Shown here piece after piece: positions 59,880 to 64,000 of a stretch of 64,000 bases of DNA. The notes beneath the pieces were generated by a model. The model was not told the DNA's origin. It saw nothing but the letters and a program-made list of their open reading frames with translations, and ran no database searches. Position numbers and translations under genes: made by a program. Origin of the DNA: Acidobacteriota bacterium (GTDB lineage Bacteria; Acidobacteriota; Terriglobia; Terriglobales; Acidobacteriaceae); assembly GCA_018268895.1 (NCBI GenBank), contig JAFDVP010000007.1, positions 310,001 through 374,000 on the forward strand, in the 5' to 3' direction. Positions within the stretch are counted from its first letter, which is position 1, and each line of letters starts with the position of its first letter.

Positions 59880-61022
59880 TTATTTGAGAACGAATCTTCT
59901 GAGCCGCTGCATCGGGCGCTCCATGACGAAGAGCGACAGCGTGCTGACGGTAAAGACAATAGCAAAAGCCAGCAGCAGGAACCCGGCGACCTTCCACGGG
60001 TGCGTGGGATCGAGCGCGTTGAAGTGCTTCGCGAGGACGAAGAGAACGATGGGGTGATACAGGTAAAGGCTGTAGGAGATATTTCCCATGTGCACGGGAA
60101 GATCGCGTCCCAGCCACGAGAAAGCTTTTGCGGGACGGTCGGACTGGATGATCCTGCGGATGAGGTGGTAGGCCAGCAGGTTTACCACGGTGATGCGGGC
60201 GATGATCGTGATGTTATTGATGGGGATGGAGAGAACAACGATGGCGCCTGCTGCCGACAGCATCAGAACCGTTCGCGAGTTGAGAATCCTGAGCAGGGGT
60301 TGTACGGCCCGCGGCGGCGGAGCGCCGTTGAACCACTGCAACGCCAGCAGTACGCCAAGGCCCAGTCCGTCGCAGCGATAAGGCGTATAGGTGATGGCGA
60401 TGCTGTGGGTCCGAAGCTGCACCGCGAGGCGCAGGATGAAGGAACCGATCACCAGCGCGAAGGCAAGATAGTAGAGCGACGACAGGCGAAGACGCCTGAC
60501 GAACTGCGGCCAGATCAGGTAGAACTGCTCTTCAATGGAGAGCGTCCAGGCAACGCCCTTTGCCTCGACATGGAAGCGCTGGTCGAAGTTGACCAGAAAG
60601 ATCAGGCTCAGCCAGATATATCCCCACGCATCTCCAATGAGCCATTGCGTGAAGACCAGGTGGACGAGATAGACGGGCAGGATACGCAATGCGCGTTTCC
60701 AATAAAAATTGTGGAAGTAATTTGGCTTGCCGCGATCGATCAACAGCAGCGACGTAATGAGATAGCCGGAGAGTACAAAGAAGACGTCGACGCCGCTGGC
60801 GCCAAACTGAGACAGGTAGAAGACCCCGTGAAAAAACCAGTTCCAGTCCGAGAGCTGCTGCGGACGGATCGTCTGAGCGAAGTGATGAACGAAGACCACG
60901 AGCGCAGCGATTCCGCGCACGCCATCGAGCGCCTTGAAGTGCGGGAGCTTGGCTTTGCCAATGCTGGTTGAAGCTGCCGTTGCGGTTGCGGCGACATACT
61001 CCAGGCCTTGTTGCTCGGTCAT
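59880..61022 (-). CDS. Acyltransferase family 3 (OafA/YrhL-like) membrane protein
   Basis: This 380-residue, about 10-helix protein O-acetylates or acylates surface sugars. The family motif HFKALDGVRGIAALVVFVHH contains the catalytic His. Other segments are GVDVFFVLSGYLITSLLL, FYWKRALRILPVY (the RxxR motif) and WTLSIEEQFYLIWP. The C-terminal helices (GNISYSLYLYHPIVLF) are also typical. The acceptor is unknown; LPS, exopolysaccharide or peptidoglycan are usual options. Convergent with clpB and divergent from the FAD enzyme. Confidence 0.9.
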   Translation of the reverse strand: MTEQQGLEYVAATATAASTSIGKAKLPHFKALDGVRGIAALVVFVHHFAQTIRPQQLSDWNWFFHGVFYLSQFGASGVDVFFVLSGYLITSLLLIDRGKPNYFHNFYWKRALRILPVYLVHLVFTQWLIGDAWGYIWLSLIFLVNFDQRFHVEAKGVAWTLSIEEQFYLIWPQFVRRLRLSSLYYLAFALVIGSFILRLAVQLRTHSIAITYTPYRCDGLGLGVLLALQWFNGAPPPRAVQPLLRILNSRTVLMLSAAGAIVVLSIPINNITIIARITVVNLLAYHLIRRIIQSDRPAKAFSWLGRDLPVHMGNISYSLYLYHPIVLFVLAKHFNALDPTHPWKVAGFLLLAFAIVFTVSTLSLFVMERPMQRLRRFVLK

Positions 61023-61230
61023 TGGACCTCGTATTGACAGTATCGCGCATCGCCCGTGCTCCCAGGTAGCGGCTTTGCCATGCAGGGTGTAATTCGCGGT
61101 ACTCTCCGGTCGAACGCGGCGCCGCGCATCCTTGCATATGCGGGGAGAGAGTGCAAAATGCGCCTGTTAGGATTGAACCTGCGACACAACCCCGCCTGTA
61201 GCCGGAAATCCCAGGGCCCCGAGCGCATGG

Positions 61231-62937
61231 ATGCACCCAATGGATAACAAGACGCGGACCGCGATCATCATTGGCGCAGGTCCTGCGGGATTGACCGCGG
61301 CACTGGAGCTGTTGCGGAGGACCGACATCCGTCCGATCGTGCTTGAGGCGAGCGACGAGATCGGCGGCATCTCACGCACCATTCGCTACAAAGGCAACAG
61401 GATGGACATCGGCGGCCACCGCTTCTTCTCCAAGAGCGATCGCGTGATGCAGTGGTGGATCGACCTGATGCCGCCTGTGGCGGATGCCGGCACCGTCATC
61501 AGCTACCAGGGCAACCAGCGCGTGGTCGAAGTCCCCGGCAATCTGCCGCAGGAGCCCCCGCTGCGCGGCATGGGGCCGCTCGAGATCGACACGGAGACCG
61601 AGGAGACCGACGCGACGGGACACGAGAATGCCGACGCGCACGGGCACACGGAGACGGTCGTCACGCGCGAGCCCGAGAACCCGGACCTCGTGATGCTGAT
61701 CCGCCCGCGCAAGAGCCGCATCTACTATCTGCGCAAATTCTTCGACTATCCCATCACGCTGACGGCGACGACGCTGGGGAATCTCGGCGCGGTGCGCACC
61801 ATCAAAGTGGGCGTCAGCTACATGAAGTCGCGCGTCACCCAGATCAGGCCGGAGAAGAGCCTCGAAGACTTTCTCATCAACCGCTTCGGCCGCCAGCTCT
61901 ACCTCACCTTCTTCAAGAGCTACACCGAGAAGGTGTGGGGAACACCGTGCGAGGAGATCTCCGCCGAGTGGGGAGCGCAGCGCATCAAGGGACTCAGCCT
62001 GACGACCGCCGTAAAGCACTTCGTCAGGAAGGCGTTCTCGGGCGGCGGCAAGGGTAAGGGCGACATCGCGCAGAAGGGGACGGACACCAGCCTCATCGAG
62101 CGCTTCATGTATCCCAGGCTCGGCCCCGGCCAACTGTGGGAGCACGTCGCCGATCAGGTCGTCGCGCTCGGCGGCGAGATCCGCATGAAGCGGCGCGTCG
62201 ACAAAATCCACTGCGAGGGCGACCGCGTCGTCTCGATCGAAGCCCTGGATGAAGACGGCCGACTCGAGACGCTCGCGGGCGACTACTTCTTCTCGACGAT
62301 GCCGATGCGCGATCTCGTGCGCGCGATCGACGCTCCGGTTCCCACAAATGTGCGCGAGGTGAGCGAAGGCTTGCAGTATCGCGACTTCATCACCGTGGGC
62401 CTGCTCGTCGACAGGCTGAAGGTCCACGAGCCGGACGGCGGCCTGCTGAAGGACACCTGGATCTACGTGCAGGAGCCCGATGTGTTACTAGGACGGTTAC
62501 AAATCTTCAACAACTGGAGCCCGTACCTGGTCGCCGACCCCGAGAAGGTGTGGATCGGCCTCGAATACTTCTGCTACGAGACCGACGACCTGTGGAAGAT
62601 GCCCGACGACGAGCTGAAGAACTTCGCCATCGCCGAGGTAGCGAAGATCGGCATCCTGAACGCACAGGACGTGAGCGACGCGCACGTGGTCCGCGTGCCG
62701 AAGACCTACCCGGCGTACTTCGGCACCTACTCGCGCTTCGACGAGCTGAAGGCCTTCACCGACACGTTCGAGAACCTCTTCCTCGTCGGCCGCAACGGCA
62801 TGCACAAGTACAACAACCAGGACCACAGCATGTTGACCGCGATGGCCGTCGTCGACGGCCTGGCCGCGGGCAAAGTCGACAAGGCCGCGCTATGGGAGAT
62901 CAACACCGAGCAGGAGTACCACGAGGAGAAGAAGTGA
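61231..62937 (+). CDS. NAD(P)/FAD-dependent oxidoreductase (amine oxidase/mutase-like)
   Basis: The product is 568 residues; ATG 61231 or 61240. The FAD-binding motif [17 protein letters not shown] is at about 12-28, followed by [12 protein letters not shown] and [14 protein letters not shown], typical of the protoporphyrinogen-oxidase/UDP-galactopyranose-mutase-like group. A hydrophilic Glu/His-rich segment ([19 protein letters not shown]) interrupts the domain near 125-145. The C-terminus has [20 protein letters not shown], the second FAD contact. It is often linked to polysaccharide biosynthesis. The next gene overlaps or abuts its stop. Confidence 0.87.
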   Translation: MHPMDNKTRTAIIIGAGPAGLTAALELLRRTDIRPIVLEASDEIGGISRTIRYKGNRMDIGGHRFFSKSDRVMQWWIDLMPPVADAGTVISYQGNQRVVEVPGNLPQEPPLRGMGPLEIDTETEETDATGHENADAHGHTETVVTREPENPDLVMLIRPRKSRIYYLRKFFDYPITLTATTLGNLGAVRTIKVGVSYMKSRVTQIRPEKSLEDFLINRFGRQLYLTFFKSYTEKVWGTPCEEISAEWGAQRIKGLSLTTAVKHFVRKAFSGGGKGKGDIAQKGTDTSLIERFMYPRLGPGQLWEHVADQVVALGGEIRMKRRVDKIHCEGDRVVSIEALDEDGRLETLAGDYFFSTMPMRDLVRAIDAPVPTNVREVSEGLQYRDFITVGLLVDRLKVHEPDGGLLKDTWIYVQEPDVLLGRLQIFNNWSPYLVADPEKVWIGLEYFCYETDDLWKMPDDELKNFAIAEVAKIGILNAQDVSDAHVVRVPKTYPAYFGTYSRFDELKAFTDTFENLFLVGRNGMHKYNNQDHSMLTAMAVVDGLAAGKVDKAALWEINTEQEYHEEKK

Positions 62938-62942
62938 CGCCG

Positions 62943-63755
62943 ATGCGCAAAGCGACTCTTCAAGCGGCAGTGCTGCTGGCTTGCAGCGTATGCTGTGCGC
63001 CGTTGGTGCGCGCGCAACAGGCGAAACCCGTGGAAGCGTCGACCGTCCATGGCATCGAAGGCGCGCGTCTTGCAGACGTCCGCAACCTCGACGGCAAGCT
63101 GTATCACGTTCAGGGCGTCGACCTCGACGGCAAACACGTGTGGGTGACATCGGTGGACGCCGAGGCCCGCAAGGGCTATCTGCACCAGTTCGACCGTGCG
63201 ACGCTCAAGCTCCAGCGCCAGGTCGAGATCACCGACGGCTCGCGCTTCCACCCCGGCGGCTTCTCCGTCGCTGGCGACTCGATCTGGGTCCCGGTCGCGG
63301 AGTACCGCCCGCACAGCAGCGCCGTGCTGCTGGAACTGGACAAGCGCACCCTCGCGGTCAAACGAAGGATTGAGGTCGCCGACCACATCGGCTGTGTCGC
63401 GGTCACCGGCGACGGCGAGCTGATCGCCGGCAACTGGGGCAGCCGCCAGCTTTACGTCTTCGACCGCGCGGGCAAACAGCTCCGCGTCATCGACAATCCT
63501 TCGATCAACCAGTACCAGGACATCAAGTTCGTCGATGGAATGCTGGTGGGCGCGGGAAACCTGACCCGCACCAGCGGCGCCGTCGACTGGTACTCGTGGC
63601 CTTCGATGAAGCTCGAGCGCAGCCTCGCCTCGGGCTTTACCGACAGGGGCAGGCTCTTCACGGCCGAGGCGATGGCGCTCAAGGGCCGCGACCTCTACCT
63701 GCTGCCCGAGGATGGCCCCAGCCGCCTGTTCCACTTCGTGCTGCCGAAGCCGTAA
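62943..63755 (+). CDS. Exported beta-propeller-like protein (DUF6454-like)
   Basis: The product is 270 residues from ATG 62943, 5 bp after the stop of the FAD enzyme gene, with GGAGAAGAAG as ribosome site. Signal peptide about 1-24 (VRAQQ). The mature part is built of short beta-repeats with a VDLDGKHVWVTSVD, FSVAGDSIWVPVAE, ITGDGELIAGNW-like pattern, suggesting a six-bladed propeller. It resembles the DUF6454 family. Function unknown. Same operon as the oxidoreductase. Confidence 0.78.
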   Translation: MRKATLQAAVLLACSVCCAPLVRAQQAKPVEASTVHGIEGARLADVRNLDGKLYHVQGVDLDGKHVWVTSVDAEARKGYLHQFDRATLKLQRQVEITDGSRFHPGGFSVAGDSIWVPVAEYRPHSSAVLLELDKRTLAVKRRIEVADHIGCVAVTGDGELIAGNWGSRQLYVFDRAGKQLRVIDNPSINQYQDIKFVDGMLVGAGNLTRTSGAVDWYSWPSMKLERSLASGFTDRGRLFTAEAMALKGRDLYLLPEDGPSRLFHFVLPKP

Positions 63756-63861
63756 GCAACAACTGTTTCCGGTTCTCCCTTCAACATGGTTTCCAGTGGT
63801 ACGTCCACATGGGTAAAATGGCCCCGCCGTCAAAACTCAATCAACCCTTCGCGAGGCCACC

Positions 63862-64000
63862 ATGCGTTTTAAGCTTCTCCTCTTCGGATGCCTGTTTCTC
63901 AGCTCCCTTGCAGTCGCTAACGCCCAGCAGGACTACTTCAGCAACTGGCCCTCGGGCACCAGTCCGCAGGAGGTTGGCAAGAAATTGGCCGACCACTTCG
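63862..64000 (+). CDS. Start of a GH88/GH105-type unsaturated glucuronyl hydrolase (truncated by window end)
   Basis: 46 codons are present from ATG 63862. Signal peptide MRFKLLLFGCLFLSSLAVAN, then AQQDYFSNWPSGTSPQEVGK and KLADHF. The phrase NWPSGTSPQEVGKKLADHF is characteristic of the N-terminus of GH105 unsaturated rhamnogalacturonyl hydrolases, which remove terminal unsaturated uronic acids from pectin fragments. The catalytic Asp residues lie beyond the window, so the call rests on the N-terminus only. Confidence 0.6.
   Translation, partial: MRFKLLLFGCLFLSSLAVANAQQDYFSNWPSGTSPQEVGKKLADHF

Overview
The window reads as a chromosomal segment of an Acidobacteriota member, most likely class Terriglobia (relatives of Terriglobus, Granulicella, Edaphobacter). 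This is inferred from family content, not from a database search. The clues are two PadR plus 'acidobacterial duplicated orphan permease' (ADOP) gene pairs, a VWFA-related acidobacterial protein and the frameshifted remnant of another, a PEP-CTERM protein, a hopanoid-type HpnI glycosyltransferase, GH5/GH105/DUF1080 sugar-degradation genes, high GC, and many small palindromic repeats of the kind seen in soil acidobacterial genomes. I see no prophage, insertion sequence, CRISPR array or tRNA.

Layout. 1-2.2 kb: partial TPR protein and HpnI-like glycosyltransferase. 2.5-5.8 kb: ECF sigma/anti-sigma pair divergent from a Tat-exported metallophosphoesterase and a two-haem-site cytochrome c, with a perfect 13-bp palindrome between them. 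6.1-8.6 kb: two MacB-type permeases. 8.8-9.4 kb: an unlisted 37-residue membrane protein with a terminator, facing the RNase P RNA gene. 9.7-13.9 kb: PadR-ADOP module 1, a decayed VWFA remnant and a CatA-like acetyltransferase. 14-17.6 kb: histidine acid phosphatase, rnpA coupled to a PilZ gene, an isoprenylcysteine methyltransferase-like protein and HU. 18.1-22.5 kb: GH5 cellulase with a structured upstream region, ruvA, an FNR/CRP-type regulator and a PEP-CTERM protein. 22.8-30 kb: mnmE, a fucose/arabinose isomerase-like protein, thrS, a CPVC protein and dnaA.

30.8-37.1 kb: DUF3617 protein, cupin, a lone A2-type cytochrome oxidase subunit I coupled to a Cys-rich small protein, a perfect CRP-type operator, then PadR-ADOP module 2. 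37.2-48.6 kb: sugar/anion MFS carrier, alkaline-phosphatase-like enzyme, exported RidA, DUF1080, DUF3291, VWFA protein, exported Gfo/Idh oxidoreductase, second MFS carrier and several membrane or envelope proteins. 48.6-53.9 kb: PEP carboxylase, Trm112-like protein, folD-coaE. 54-64 kb: NHL lipoprotein, hsp20, clpB, acyltransferase, FAD amine-oxidase/mutase-like protein, a beta-propeller-like protein and the start of a GH105 gene.

The most notable points are as follows. (1) Repeat elements that are normally intergenic also lie in frame inside mnmE, thrS and an MFS gene, and one supplies the stop codon of rnpA. (2) The ctaD/PadR-ADOP intergenic region carries TGTGA-N6-TCACA, while the FNR-like regulator 13 kb away has a CRP-like recognition helix. 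(3) The ECF-metallophosphoesterase-cytochrome module has a palindromic divergent control region. (4) The first PadR gene appears to be transcribed as a leaderless mRNA.
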